Source of the DNA: JBFWUM01 sp050247255
GTDB lineage: Bacteria > Acidobacteriota > Vicinamibacteria > Vicinamibacterales > UBA2999
NCBI GenBank assembly: GCA_050247255.1
Contig: JBFWUM010000001.1
Coordinates: 162,512-226,511 of the forward strand
Direction: 5' to 3'
DNA: 64,000 bases
The notes beneath the pieces were generated by a model. It did not search any database. It was not told the DNA's origin and worked only from the letters and a program-made list of their open reading frames with translations. The position numbers and the translations under genes were made by a program. Positions within the stretch are counted from its first letter, which is position 1. The number at the start of each line of letters is the position of its first letter. Below are positions 1-8,315 of this stretch, piece after piece.

Positions 1-24
1 AGGCCCACACGCCCTGCCCGAATA

Positions 25-77
25 ACGGAGAACGGATCGGTCGTTCTCCGTTCCTCGTTCCTAGTTCCTGGTTCGTA
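25..77. repeat. Heptamer tandem repeat with inverted arm at the rdgB 3' end
   Basis: Five 7-bp units of GTTCCTN type run from 43 to 77. The left arm 25-33 (ACGGAGAAC) pairs with 43-51, giving a 9-bp stem with a 9-base loop. The units run through the rdgB stop codon (61-63) into its last codons. It could act as a 3' hairpin or terminator, but there is no clear U-run. It belongs to the window-wide heptamer family. Confidence 0.6.
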
Positions 78-672
78 GCCACGCGGCGAATGCGGTGAAG
101 GCCTGGCCGCGGTGCGCGACCGCCAGCTTGCGTGCCTGTGTCACCTGCGCCAGCGTCTGTCCGTACGGTGGGTAGTAGAAGATCGGGTCGTAGCCGAAGC
201 CGGCGTCACCAGCGGGGGCCCAGGCGATCTCCCCCTCGGTGACGCCGCGCGTTTCGTAGACGACATGGTCGCCCGCCGCCGCGGCGAGCGCGCACACGAA
301 GCGCGCCGTCCGTGCCGCATCGGGACGCTCGCGCAGCCGCCGCTCGATCTCGGCAAAGCGCTCGGGATACGAGGCGTCGGGGCGGAGGAAGCGCGCCGAG
401 TGGACACCGGGCTCGCCGTCAAGGGCATCGATCGCCAGCCCCGAGTCCTCGGCCACGGTGAGGATCCCGTCCGGCGCCACCCGCCTGGCGTAGTAGCGCG
501 CCTTGAGCCGCGCGTTCTCTTCGAAGGTGGTGCCCGTTTCTTCCGGCTCCGGAACGGCCGGGAAGTCAGCGAGGCTCGCCAGGTCAACCGCAACGCCGCC
601 CAGCAGCTCGCGAATCTCGCGCAGCTTGCCGGCATTGGTTGTCGCGATGAGGACCGTGGCCCTACTTGCCAA
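61..672 (-). CDS. rdgB: Non-canonical purine NTP pyrophosphatase, RdgB/HAM1 family
   Basis: This 203-residue protein has the usual HAM1 length. It should hydrolyse ITP, XTP and dITP to monophosphates and so keep deaminated purines out of nucleic acids. The N-terminal TTNAGK (residues 11-16), AEDSGLAIDALDG and FGYDPIF motifs are seen. The C-terminal SHR-type motif reads AHRGQ. The gene overlaps the end of rph by 11 bases, so the two are probably co-translated. It closes a minus-strand operon of amidase, GerMN protein, rph and rdgB, an rph-rdgB pairing found in many bacteria. Its last codons lie inside a heptamer repeat. Confidence 0.95.
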   Translation of the reverse strand: MASRATVLIATTNAGKLREIRELLGGVAVDLASLADFPAVPEPEETGTTFEENARLKARYYARRVAPDGILTVAEDSGLAIDALDGEPGVHSARFLRPDASYPERFAEIERRLRERPDAARTARFVCALAAAAGDHVVYETRGVTEGEIAWAPAGDAGFGYDPIFYYPPYGQTLAQVTQARKLAVAHRGQAFTAFAAWLRTRN

Positions 673-1390
673 GCAGTGGGCCGACGAGGCCGCGCTGCAG
701 CGCGATGAGCTGGCGGATGCCGGTATCCGCCAGGTCGAGCAGCTGCGTCAGCGCATCGCGCCCGAACGGCACCGCTTCGGCCGTCCCCTGCAGCTCGATG
801 TACAGGCCGGCGCCGGTCTTGACCACGTTCATGTCGACGTCGGCCTTCGAGTCCTCGACGTAGGCGAGGTCGAGCATCGGCATGCCTTCGACGATCCCGA
901 CGCTGGTCGCGGCGACGAAGTCCTGCACGGGCATCGTCCGCAGCAGGTCCTTCTCGCGCATCTTCTGGACGGCGAGGACGAGGGCGACGAACGCGCCGGT
1001 AATGGAGGCGGTTCGCGTGCCGCCGTCGGCCTGGATGACGTCGCAGTCGAGCGTGATGGTCCGCTCGCCGAGCTCTTCGAGCTTCGTCACGGCGCGCAGC
1101 GACCGGCCGATCAGCCGCTGGATCTCCTGCGTCCTGCCGCCGACACGTCCCGCGCTCGCTTCGCGCTGTGTCCGGGTCGTCGTTGCGCGCGGCAGCATCC
1201 CGTACTCGGCGGTGACCCACCCCTTGCCGGTGTTGCGGCGGAACGGCGGCACGCGGTCCTCGACGCTGGCGGTGCAGATCACCTTTGTCTTGCCGGCTTC
1301 GACGAGGACCGAGCCCTCGGCGTGCATCAGGTAATTGGGGGTGATCCGCGTCGGGCGGAGCTGTTCTGGAAGGCGGTTGTCCTGTCGCAT
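662..1390 (-). CDS. rph: Ribonuclease PH
   Basis: The 242-residue protein begins MRQDNRLPEQLRP, the typical RNase PH start, and ends at full family length. The enzyme trims 3' tails of tRNA precursors phosphorolytically, using phosphate and releasing nucleoside diphosphates. The RTQEIQRLIGRSLR and DCDVIQADGGTRTASITGA blocks of the family are present. The reading frame stays open far upstream (to 2047), but that extension is out of register with the family and overlaps the GerMN gene, so ATG 1390 was chosen. It sits between the GerMN gene and rdgB in one operon. Confidence 0.95.
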   Translation of the reverse strand: MRQDNRLPEQLRPTRITPNYLMHAEGSVLVEAGKTKVICTASVEDRVPPFRRNTGKGWVTAEYGMLPRATTTRTQREASAGRVGGRTQEIQRLIGRSLRAVTKLEELGERTITLDCDVIQADGGTRTASITGAFVALVLAVQKMREKDLLRTMPVQDFVAATSVGIVEGMPMLDLAYVEDSKADVDMNVVKTGAGLYIELQGTAEAVPFGRDALTQLLDLADTGIRQLIALQRGLVGPLLGK

Positions 1391-1407
1391 CAGCCGATCA
1401 CTGTACC

Positions 1408-1992
1408 TTACTGGGCCGGCCTGACCAGCGAGGGGTCGGGCGACAGCGGCCGGCGCAGGTCGACGTGTCCGGCCAGCGTGTCGGCTTCCCGGCCGTCGAT
1501 CAGGATCTGAACGCGCTGCACCGAGGGCAGGTTGGCGGTGACGGCGTTGACGATCGCGTAGACGGTGAGCAGTTCCGCCGCCGATCCGCCGGGATGCCTC
1601 GTCGTCACCTCGGGCGCCAGGTCGACGAAGGCATCGCCGCGCTCCGTGATGTAGAAGGCGCGCACGGTCGTGCCCTCCGGGATGGCCGAGACGTATCCCT
1701 CGGGCGCCGGTTCCATCTGTGCTTCGAGGATCTGGCGTCCCTGCGCCGAGGTGCCCTCGGCCAGCGGCACCTCGCGCCGCACGCCCACCAGTGCGCTGGC
1801 GTCCGGGGCCGCGTAGAACAGCGTGGCGGTGATATGGGCGACCTCCGCCGGCGGGGCCGTTGCCGCCGGCGCCTCCAGCGGCGCGGCCGCCTCCGGCGCG
1901 AACAGCCACTCGATGCCCGCCACCACGGCGGCGACCAGCAGCGCGACCAGCAGCACGCCGCCGGCGACGTAGGCCCAGCGCCGGCCGGTCAC
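1408..1992 (-). CDS. GerMN domain lipoprotein-like or membrane-anchored protein
   Basis: The 194-residue protein has one N-terminal membrane segment (about residues 5-28) followed by an Ala/Pro-rich linker and a GerMN (sporulation/spore germination M-like) domain that includes the VFVDLAPEV-like block DAFVDLAPEV. GerMN domains occur in non-sporulating bacteria as envelope proteins of unclear role. The GTG start at 1992 was chosen because it overlaps the amidase stop as GTGA; the longer open frame upstream is the amidase gene in another frame. Pairing with an N-acetylmuramoyl-alanine amidase suggests a peptidoglycan-related task. Confidence 0.85.
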   Translation of the reverse strand: MTGRRWAYVAGGVLLVALLVAAVVAGIEWLFAPEAAAPLEAPAATAPPAEVAHITATLFYAAPDASALVGVRREVPLAEGTSAQGRQILEAQMEPAPEGYVSAIPEGTTVRAFYITERGDAFVDLAPEVTTRHPGGSAAELLTVYAIVNAVTANLPSVQRVQILIDGREADTLAGHVDLRRPLSPDPSLVRPAQ

Positions 1993-3485
1993 TGGCGGCG
2001 CGCCTCGAGATACGCGCGCATCCGGACAATCGCGTCGAAGAGCGCATCGGCGGCCCCCGACTGGAAGTCGGCGGTTTGCATGGCCTGCGCCTGATCCGGG
2101 TTGGTGAGGTAGGCGAGCTCCACGAGCAGCGCCGGCATGTTGGCGCTGCTCAGCACGCGCATCGGCGCCCGCTGGATCGGGCGCGGCCCCATGCGCAGGC
2201 GCCGCCGCAGTTCCTGTTCGACCGTCGAGGCAAACACGGCGGAGTCGTCGACGTGCCGCGCCTGCGCCAGATCCCATGGGATGACGTCGATGCTGCGCAT
2301 ACCGCCGCCGAGCACCGGCACGGCGATCGCGTCCTCGGCGCCGCCCTGCGCCTCGAGCCCCTCCCGATCGAGCGCCAGGACGAACACTTCTGCTCCCGCC
2401 ACTTCCGGCGACAGGGTGCCGTTCACGTGGAGGCTGAGGAACAGGTCCGCCTTCGAGTTGTTCGCCAGTGCCGAACGCTCGTCGAGCGCCACCGTCCGGT
2501 CGTCGTCTCGCGTGAGCAGCACGCGCAGGCCGAGGCGCGTTTCGATCACCGCCTTGAGCCGCCTCGCGATGTCGAGCGTGATCTGTTTCTCGAGGACGCC
2601 GTCCGCGCTTCGCACGCCGGCATCGTCGCCGCCGTGTCCCGGGTCGATCACGATGGTCTGAACCGCGGCGTTGCGGAAGACCGCGGCGGGGTCCGCGGGC
2701 GGCGGGCCGGGAAGCGGCGCCCCCACAGGCATTTCGGCGGGGGCCCCGCTTGACACTTCGATGGCGACGCGCGTCACGTCGTCAGCCGTGGCCGGCGTGG
2801 CGCGCGCCGTCGTGGAACGCGGCGAGAGGACGATGGCGATCGTGTTCGGTTGATCCGCCGGGCGGAACGAATCGATGAGGCCCGCCCCGGCAGGCAGCGA
2901 GAGGTCGACGGCATCAGCGTCGATCCGCACGAGAATGCGCGAGCCCTCGGTGGTTGCCGTGACCGGCGCCGCCGGCGCAATCTCGAGCGTGGCGCGCGTC
3001 GGCGGGCCGGCCGCGTCGATGCGCGCCGTGACGCGCGGCACGCGGACGTCGCCGAGGATGAGCAGCCGCGCCGGGCGCCGGAGCTCGAGGGACACGCCGG
3101 CGATCGGCGCCAGCGCCCTCGGCACGACGTCGATCGGCACCAGCCAGCGGCGTCCCGAGCGCACCGGCGCCGCCGGCAGCGAGACGACGCGCCCGTTGAC
3201 CGAGGCGAGCGGCTGGTCCTGCGACAGCACGACCGTGTTGCCGCGAATGGTGAGGGTGAGCCCGCCCGCGAGCGGATCCTCGCGGACCGTCAACGGCAGG
3301 ATCGAGGCAAGATCCTCGAGCGCGATCAGTTCCTGCCCGGCGACGACGGTCGTTGGCACCGCGCGGCGGCCGTCCGGCGACACGAGCGTCAGCGGCGTGG
3401 CGGGCGGGGTACCCTGCGCCACCAGCGGGCTCGAGACGAACAGCCCGAGCAGCAGAACGGCAGCAAGCGAGCACAGGATGCGCAA
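1989..3485 (-). CDS. N-acetylmuramoyl-L-alanine amidase (Amidase_3) with AMIN-like N-terminal region
   Basis: The 498-residue secreted amidase should cleave the lactyl-Ala bond of peptidoglycan during cell separation. A signal peptide (residues 1-23, ending VAQ) is followed by a copper-amine-oxidase-N/AMIN-like beta region and a C-terminal Amidase_3 domain from about residue 275. Zinc and catalytic motifs are visible: DPGHGGDD, VLEKQITLDIA, SLHVNG and the late Glu in LVELAYLTNP. The start is TTG (3485): an in-frame stop lies four codons upstream and no ATG or GTG is available near the signal peptide. It leads the operon with the GerMN gene, rph and rdgB. Confidence 0.92.
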   Translation of the reverse strand: MRILCSLAAVLLLGLFVSSPLVAQGTPPATPLTLVSPDGRRAVPTTVVAGQELIALEDLASILPLTVREDPLAGGLTLTIRGNTVVLSQDQPLASVNGRVVSLPAAPVRSGRRWLVPIDVVPRALAPIAGVSLELRRPARLLILGDVRVPRVTARIDAAGPPTRATLEIAPAAPVTATTEGSRILVRIDADAVDLSLPAGAGLIDSFRPADQPNTIAIVLSPRSTTARATPATADDVTRVAIEVSSGAPAEMPVGAPLPGPPPADPAAVFRNAAVQTIVIDPGHGGDDAGVRSADGVLEKQITLDIARRLKAVIETRLGLRVLLTRDDDRTVALDERSALANNSKADLFLSLHVNGTLSPEVAGAEVFVLALDREGLEAQGGAEDAIAVPVLGGGMRSIDVIPWDLAQARHVDDSAVFASTVEQELRRRLRMGPRPIQRAPMRVLSSANMPALLVELAYLTNPDQAQAMQTADFQSGAADALFDAIVRMRAYLEARRQ

Positions 3486-3536
3486 CGCCTTCGATCATAC
3501 CTGCGTGCCGGGCGGCGAACGGTCCAGCAGCGCGCC

Positions 3537-3767
3537 ATGCCGCATAATGGCGCCGTGACCGGGCGTCGTCCGCCTCGCCAGCGCCCCGTGGCCGCGCCGC
3601 CGCCGGAGCGTCCCGTCGGCAAGCCGCCGCACCCGCGCACGCCGGCGCTCGTCCGCGACGTGGGTGGCAACGAGCTGCGCGATCTGTTCGCGTTGTTCCG
3701 CGACCTGCCGAGGCCGCCTCGACCGGCGGCGCGGCTCCCCGTCACGCGGAAGGGATGGACACGGTGA
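3537..3767 (+). CDS. Small Pro/Arg-rich hypothetical protein
   Basis: A 76-residue frame (an alternative GTG start at 3555 gives 70) lies in the 256-base gap between the amidase and histidine-kinase genes. The first half is Pro/Arg-rich and basic. A short more ordered stretch, GGNELRDLFALFRDLPRPPR, follows. It is divergent from the amidase and overlaps the 3' end of the kinase gene by 26 bases. I do not recognise it. It may be a genuine small protein or a chance frame in GC-rich DNA. Confidence 0.35.
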   Translation: MPHNGAVTGRRPPRQRPVAAPPPERPVGKPPHPRTPALVRDVGGNELRDLFALFRDLPRPPRPAARLPVTRKGWTR

Positions 3768-4830
3768 ACAGCGCGCCGCCGCCGGGATGGTTCTCGGCGG
3801 AGATCGATCCGTGGTGCGCCGTGACGATGCCGCGCGCGATCGCCAGCCCGAGCCCGCTGCCGGTGGATGTCCGGCCCTTGTAGAAGCGATCGAAGAGCCG
3901 CGGCAAATCCGCAGCGGGGATTCCCTCACCGGTGTCAGCGACCCGGATGATCGAGCGGTCGTCTCGCTGCTCTCCCGAGACGGTGATCTGTCCGCCCGGC
4001 GGCGTGTGCCGGATCGCGTTGGTGATCAGGTTGGTCAGCACCTCGCGAAGGCGCACCGGGTCGGCCTCCAGCGTGGCGGCCCCGGTGTCGTCGACGACCA
4101 CGGCGATCCGTCCCGCATCAGCCTGCGGCCGGCAGGCGTCCGCGGCCTCGCGCAGCAGCGGCCCCAGCTCGACCGGTTCGGTGTGGAGCGTCAGCGTCCC
4201 GTTGTCGGCATGCGCGAGGGTGCGCAGGTCTTCGACCAGCCGCGCCAGCACGCGCGTGTCGTCGAGCAGGCCCTCCAGTTGACGGTCGTCGCGCGCGTAG
4301 ACGCCGTCGAGGATCCCCTCGAGCCGTCCCTGGATGATGGTCAGCGGAGTGCGCAGCTCGTGGGCGATGTCGGCCATGAGATCGCGCCGCGCCCGGTCCT
4401 GCGCCTCGAGGCGCGTGGTCATCTCGTTGAATGCGCGGGCGACGGCTCGCACCGACTCCGCGCCGCGTTCGGGAACACGGCCGGCGTAGTCACGTTTCGC
4501 CACGCGTTCAGCGGCGCCCACCAGGTCTCCCATGGGCGCGGCGACGCGCCGCGTGGCGATGGCTCCGGCGGCGATGAGGATCGCCACCAGCACCAGCGGC
4601 GGCGGGACGAACCAGCCGCCGCCGTCGAGCGGCCACCGGAACACGCGCGACACGAACACGAAGAGCCAGATGGCGACGAACAGCCAGCCGATGTGCCAAC
4701 GCCGCATGAAGCGCGTGCGCTGGGCGCCGGCGTGAAACGCCGGGCCGCGCGGTGGCCACGGCTCGTGATGGGGCCACCAGGCCGGCGGCTGGCCGGCGTG
4801 GGGCGTCTGCCGCCAGTGATGCCGCCTCAT
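3742..4830 (-). CDS. Two-component sensor histidine kinase (BaeS-like)
   Basis: The 362-residue inner-membrane kinase has a His/Pro/Trp-rich cytoplasmic start, two membrane segments (about residues 46-65 and 75-95) with a very short periplasmic loop between them, a HAMP segment, then HisKA with H-box DIAHELRTPL and HATPase_c with N-box NLITNAIRHTPPGG and G-box DTGEGI. The short loop suggests it senses within the membrane. The start codon overlaps the end of the response-regulator gene as ATGA, so the pair is translationally coupled. Partner: the OmpR-family regulator just upstream. Confidence 0.93.
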   Translation of the reverse strand: MRRHHWRQTPHAGQPPAWWPHHEPWPPRGPAFHAGAQRTRFMRRWHIGWLFVAIWLFVFVSRVFRWPLDGGGWFVPPPLVLVAILIAAGAIATRRVAAPMGDLVGAAERVAKRDYAGRVPERGAESVRAVARAFNEMTTRLEAQDRARRDLMADIAHELRTPLTIIQGRLEGILDGVYARDDRQLEGLLDDTRVLARLVEDLRTLAHADNGTLTLHTEPVELGPLLREAADACRPQADAGRIAVVVDDTGAATLEADPVRLREVLTNLITNAIRHTPPGGQITVSGEQRDDRSIIRVADTGEGIPAADLPRLFDRFYKGRTSTGSGLGLAIARGIVTAHHGSISAENHPGGGALFTVSIPSA

Positions 4831-5501
4831 GGCTCTGCGAACTTGTACCCGATCCCGTAGACCGTCACAATGTACTGGGGACGCCTCGGGTCGCGTTCCA
4901 GCTTGCGGCGGATGTTCTTCACATGGGCATCCACGGCGCGATCGAACGCCTCGACCCTGTCGCCATGAATGACGTCGAGCAGCTGGGCGCGCGTGAAGAC
5001 GCGGCCGGGCCGCCGCGCCATGGCCGCGGCGATGGCGAACTCGGTGGCCGTGAGGTCCACAGCCGCGCCGTCGCGCTCGACGCGGCGCTTCCCTTCGTCG
5101 AACACCAGGTCTGCGATCCGGAACGTGGGGCCATCGGCGCCGCGCGCGCGCCGCAGCACGGCCCGCGCCCGCGCGACCAGCTCGCGCGGGCTGAAGGGCT
5201 TTGTCAGATAGTCGTCGGCGCCGACGTCGAGCCCGGCAAGGCGGTCGGCCTCGTCCACGCGCGCGGTGAGCATGATGATCGGCACGTCCGATTCGCGCCG
5301 GAGCATGCGCGCCACATGCATGCCGTCGACGCGCGGCAGGCCGAGGTCGAGCACGATCAGGTCGGGGCGCTGCTCGCGGGCGAGTGCCAGGGCCGCCGCG
5401 CCATCGCCGGCGACGGCCACCGAATGGCCCGCGCGCCGCAGGTAGTCGCCGGCGATGGCCGCGATCTGCGGCTCGTCGTCAACGACGAGGATCAGGGCCA
5501 T
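4827..5501 (-). CDS. OmpR/PhoB-family response regulator
   Basis: The 224-residue regulator has a receiver domain with acidic pocket DDE (8-10), phospho-acceptor Asp52 in VLDLGLP and the conserved TAR and KPF signatures, followed by a winged-helix DNA-binding domain ending in YIVTVYGIGYKF. It should be phosphorylated by the kinase encoded immediately downstream and bind promoter DNA. Its start lies inside the 3' end of the preceding small membrane-protein gene, so three genes form one transcript. The targets are not visible here. Confidence 0.95.
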   Translation of the reverse strand: MALILVVDDEPQIAAIAGDYLRRAGHSVAVAGDGAAALALAREQRPDLIVLDLGLPRVDGMHVARMLRRESDVPIIMLTARVDEADRLAGLDVGADDYLTKPFSPRELVARARAVLRRARGADGPTFRIADLVFDEGKRRVERDGAAVDLTATEFAIAAAMARRPGRVFTRAQLLDVIHGDRVEAFDRAVDAHVKNIRRKLERDPRRPQYIVTVYGIGYKFAEP

Positions 5502-5802
5502 CCTTCATGTGCTCGTGCGCGCGCCGGTGCCACTCGTCCCACCGCGCGGGGTCGTCGTACCACGCGCCCGGGTGCCCATAGTAGCGGTGCCAGGGCCGGC
5601 CGCATCCGCCGAGCAGCCGGACAAGGAAGAAAATCGCGAAGAACCAGAACAGCCACCCGAACGGGAACCAGACGTGGCGCACAGGGAAGGGTGTGCCTGA
5701 GGCCTGGAGCCCCATCAGATACGCGCCCCAGCCGACCAACCCTGCCACGACGACGACCGCCACCCAGGGAGCCCACCACCGCCATTTCATGTCGTTATCC
5801 AT
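5479..5802 (-). CDS. Small membrane protein preceding a two-component system
   Basis: The 107-residue protein starts at ATG 5802, eight bases after a strong GGAGG ribosome site. This start was chosen over the longer open frame. Two hydrophobic segments are seen (about residues 8-27 and 42-64), then a His/Trp/Asp/Arg-rich tail with DPARWDEWHRRAHEH. The last 23 bases overlap the response-regulator start. Its position as first gene of the sensor operon suggests a signal input or target of that system, which is inference. The His-rich tail could bind metal. No family was recognised. Confidence 0.75.
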   Translation of the reverse strand: MDNDMKWRWWAPWVAVVVVAGLVGWGAYLMGLQASGTPFPVRHVWFPFGWLFWFFAIFFLVRLLGGCGRPWHRYYGHPGAWYDDPARWDEWHRRAHEHMKDGPDPRR

Positions 5803-5850
5803 GCCTGTGTCCTCCACGGATTGAGTCTGGCGGCGGAATGTGGAGGGATT

Positions 5851-6288
5851 ATGAATGCCGGGGTAAAGGGCAGGCGCGCGTTCGACGTATTCAGAGTCAT
5901 GACACGCCTGTTCTGGCTTGCCGCTGCAGTGGTGGCCGTGGTGCCCGCCGTTTCGGCCCACCACTCGTTTTCCGCCGAGTATTTCGAGGACCGCACGGTC
6001 AGCATCGAGGGAGAGGTCGAGGAGTTTCGCTACCGCAACCCGCACGCGTGGGTGATGCTGCGCGTGCAGCAGGCGGACGGCTCCATGGCGACCTATGGGG
6101 CGGAGTGGGCGGGCGCGGGGCGCCTGGGCCGCCAGGGGATCACCGCCGACACCATCAAGCCGGGGGATCGCGTGCGCATCGACGGCTCACCCGGACGGGT
6201 CGAGGCGGAGCGGCGCATTCACCTCAAGGGCATCGAGCGGCCGGCCGACGGCTGGAGCTGGGCGCAGCGCAACCGCCGGCGCCGCTAG
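5851..6288 (+). CDS. DUF6152 family secreted protein
   Basis: The 145-residue protein has a signal peptide ending VSA and a mature start AHHSFSAEY, followed by a small beta domain with NPHAWVMLRV, the pattern of DUF6152 proteins. Their function is unknown. The ATG at 5851 was chosen because GGAGGG lies four bases upstream; ATG 5899 is the alternative, giving a tighter signal peptide. It is divergent from the sensor operon, with only 48 bases between the starts, and ends in a 4-base convergent overlap with the VWFA gene. Confidence 0.85.
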   Translation: MNAGVKGRRAFDVFRVMTRLFWLAAAVVAVVPAVSAHHSFSAEYFEDRTVSIEGEVEEFRYRNPHAWVMLRVQQADGSMATYGAEWAGAGRLGRQGITADTIKPGDRVRIDGSPGRVEAERRIHLKGIERPADGWSWAQRNRRRR

Positions 6289-8315
6289 CGGACCAGCAGC
6301 GTCAGCCGCGGAAAGGTGAACGTGCCCGCCCCGGCGTCGATGATGTTGATCTGGCAGGTGTAGACGCCCGGCGGCAGGCTGTCCGGCGCCAGCTCGAACT
6401 GGAAGAGCGCCGCGCCCCGGTCGGCGGCATCAACGGCGGTGCGCTCGACGATCGGCGTCTCGAACACCTTGACCTTCCCGCGGTAGAACGCCAGGCTCGT
6501 GCGCAGGAGTGGCGGCACACCCTCCGCTGCCGCCGGCTCATAGACCTCGTAGTAGAAGAACAACCGCTGGTCGCGGCCGACCACACGCGTCAGGTTCGGC
6601 AGCAGTTGCGTCCCGTTGCGCACCAGCGGGTTCTCCGTGCGCCCGCCGCTCCAGGGGTGCACCTGCGTGCTCAGCACGATCGAGCTGACCTTGACCCGCG
6701 CATCCCGCAGCTGCGGGACGACGATCGGTGTCTCGAAGGAGCCGATGGTGCCAGTGGTGTTCTCGCGCGCCACCACTTTCAGCGAGTACGTCCCTGGCGG
6801 CAGCGTCACGCCGGCCTGGTAGAGCACCTGGCGGGAGGTCAGTGACGGCGCCGCATCCGCCGGCAGCCGGATGGTGTCGCGGATCCGGCCGATGGCGCGA
6901 CCCTGATCGTCGCGCACCTGGCCGAGCACGTCGATCTCGGGCTGCGTGCCGTTCGATGCCGGCACCGCAGCGCCCGGAATCGCCAGGGCAATCGGCACGT
7001 AGTAGCGGTCGGCTGCCAGCCGGAAGAACCCGGCGCCGGCAAGCAGCGGCAGATCGGTCGCCGACACCGCGGCGTCGAGCTCGGCGCGGAGCTGCGCTTC
7101 GCGGTCGCCGCGGCTACTGTGCGCGAAGTCGCGGTCGGCGTAGTAGCCGCGGCGCGCGGCGACGCGCAGGCCGCTGCGGCGGACGCGGACCTCGACGCGC
7201 CGGAACCGGCCGTCCTTCGTGGTGTTGGTGCTGCTGTAGCCGATCAGGTAGTACGACGTGAGGTCGCGCTGCGCCTGGGCGAAGGCGTCGCCGAACTCGT
7301 TGCTGTCGACGAAGGCGCGGCCGCCGGTGTCCTCGGCGAGCGTGAACAGGCTGTCCTGCGACGCCAGCAGGCGGTCGAACTGCGCCATCACGTTGCGCCC
7401 CGAGAACAGGCCGACGCCGCCGCGGCTCGGCTGGCTGGCATCGCCGCCGGGCACGACCGCCTCGAGCCCGCGCGTGTCGATCGGATAGATCGAGAGGTTG
7501 GCGCGCACCGCGGCGTTGGTCGCGGCCCGCAGCTCCACCTGGTTGTCCTCGCCGCTGCGCTCCATGCCGGCGCTGAAGTAGATCACCGCCTTCTTCTGCT
7601 CGATGCCCTGCAGCGCCTCGGCCACGAGCCGCAGCGCGCGCAGCCGCGCGTCGTTGTTGTAGGTTTCGAACGCCGTGTCCTCGGGCTCGGTGGCCGCCGC
7701 CGCGGCCTCTTCGGTCGCCAGCGTCTCGGCCGACGCGACGGGCACGGCCGTGCCATCGCTGCTGGCAAATGCGCCGAGTGCCTCGAGGACCTCTTCGCGG
7801 CTGGCCGTGAAGTCGGCGAGGACGTCGATCGTCGCGCCGACCGTCGCCACCGCCAGCAGGTCGGCAGGCGCCATCTGCTCGCGGACGAAGTCGGTCGCGC
7901 TGTCGACCGCGCGCTGCACATCCTCGGGCGCCATCGAACTGAGGTCGAACAGCAGCAGGAGGAGACGCCGTCCGGCGAATGCCGCCGGATCGATCGTGCG
8001 GGCGGCCGTGGGCGCTGTCGGCGTCGCTGCCGCGCCCGCCGGGGCTTCCAGGCCGCCCAGCAGTTCGATCGGCGGCGCGGTAAAGCGCTGCGTGCTGACC
8101 TGTTCGACGCTGAACGTCTCGATGGCCTGGAGCCGGCCGTCCTCGCGGACTTCGAAGTCCGCCGCGGTGAGCCCCTGCACGAAGTTCCCCGCATCGTCCC
8201 GTACGACCACGTCGACCGACACGAGGTCGAGCGATGAGCGAAAGACTGGCTGCTGCGCCGCCGGTGCCACGACGCCGACCATGACGAGCACGATGCAGAG
8301 GCGAAGCCGCAGCAT
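6285..8315 (-). CDS. VWFA-related protein of the acidobacterial type
   Basis: The 676-residue secreted protein has an N-terminal signal (MLRLRLCIVLVMV...), then the VWFA-related acidobacterial domain (TIGR03436 style) with VDVVVRDDAGNFVQGL, an A-domain with a DLSSM metal-site-like motif, and YFSAGM. The C-terminal half is a beta-rich extension of unknown role. Family members sit beside TonB-dependent receptors and are thought to be envelope adhesion or scaffold proteins. The start overlaps the receptor stop as TGATG. It is the last gene of the operon tonB - receptor - VWFA. Confidence 0.9.
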   Translation of the reverse strand: MLRLRLCIVLVMVGVVAPAAQQPVFRSSLDLVSVDVVVRDDAGNFVQGLTAADFEVREDGRLQAIETFSVEQVSTQRFTAPPIELLGGLEAPAGAAATPTAPTAARTIDPAAFAGRRLLLLLFDLSSMAPEDVQRAVDSATDFVREQMAPADLLAVATVGATIDVLADFTASREEVLEALGAFASSDGTAVPVASAETLATEEAAAAATEPEDTAFETYNNDARLRALRLVAEALQGIEQKKAVIYFSAGMERSGEDNQVELRAATNAAVRANLSIYPIDTRGLEAVVPGGDASQPSRGGVGLFSGRNVMAQFDRLLASQDSLFTLAEDTGGRAFVDSNEFGDAFAQAQRDLTSYYLIGYSSTNTTKDGRFRRVEVRVRRSGLRVAARRGYYADRDFAHSSRGDREAQLRAELDAAVSATDLPLLAGAGFFRLAADRYYVPIALAIPGAAVPASNGTQPEIDVLGQVRDDQGRAIGRIRDTIRLPADAAPSLTSRQVLYQAGVTLPPGTYSLKVVARENTTGTIGSFETPIVVPQLRDARVKVSSIVLSTQVHPWSGGRTENPLVRNGTQLLPNLTRVVGRDQRLFFYYEVYEPAAAEGVPPLLRTSLAFYRGKVKVFETPIVERTAVDAADRGAALFQFELAPDSLPPGVYTCQINIIDAGAGTFTFPRLTLLVR

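Noticed and set aside
141..1220. Long overlapping open frames antisense or out of frame with rdgB and rph
   Set aside because: They are shadows of the GC-rich true genes, with low-complexity Arg/Ala/Gly content and no recognisable domains.
1860..2753. Long plus-strand frame opposite the amidase and GerMN genes
   Set aside because: Composition is Arg/His-rich shadow sequence. The amidase on the other strand has full catalytic motifs.
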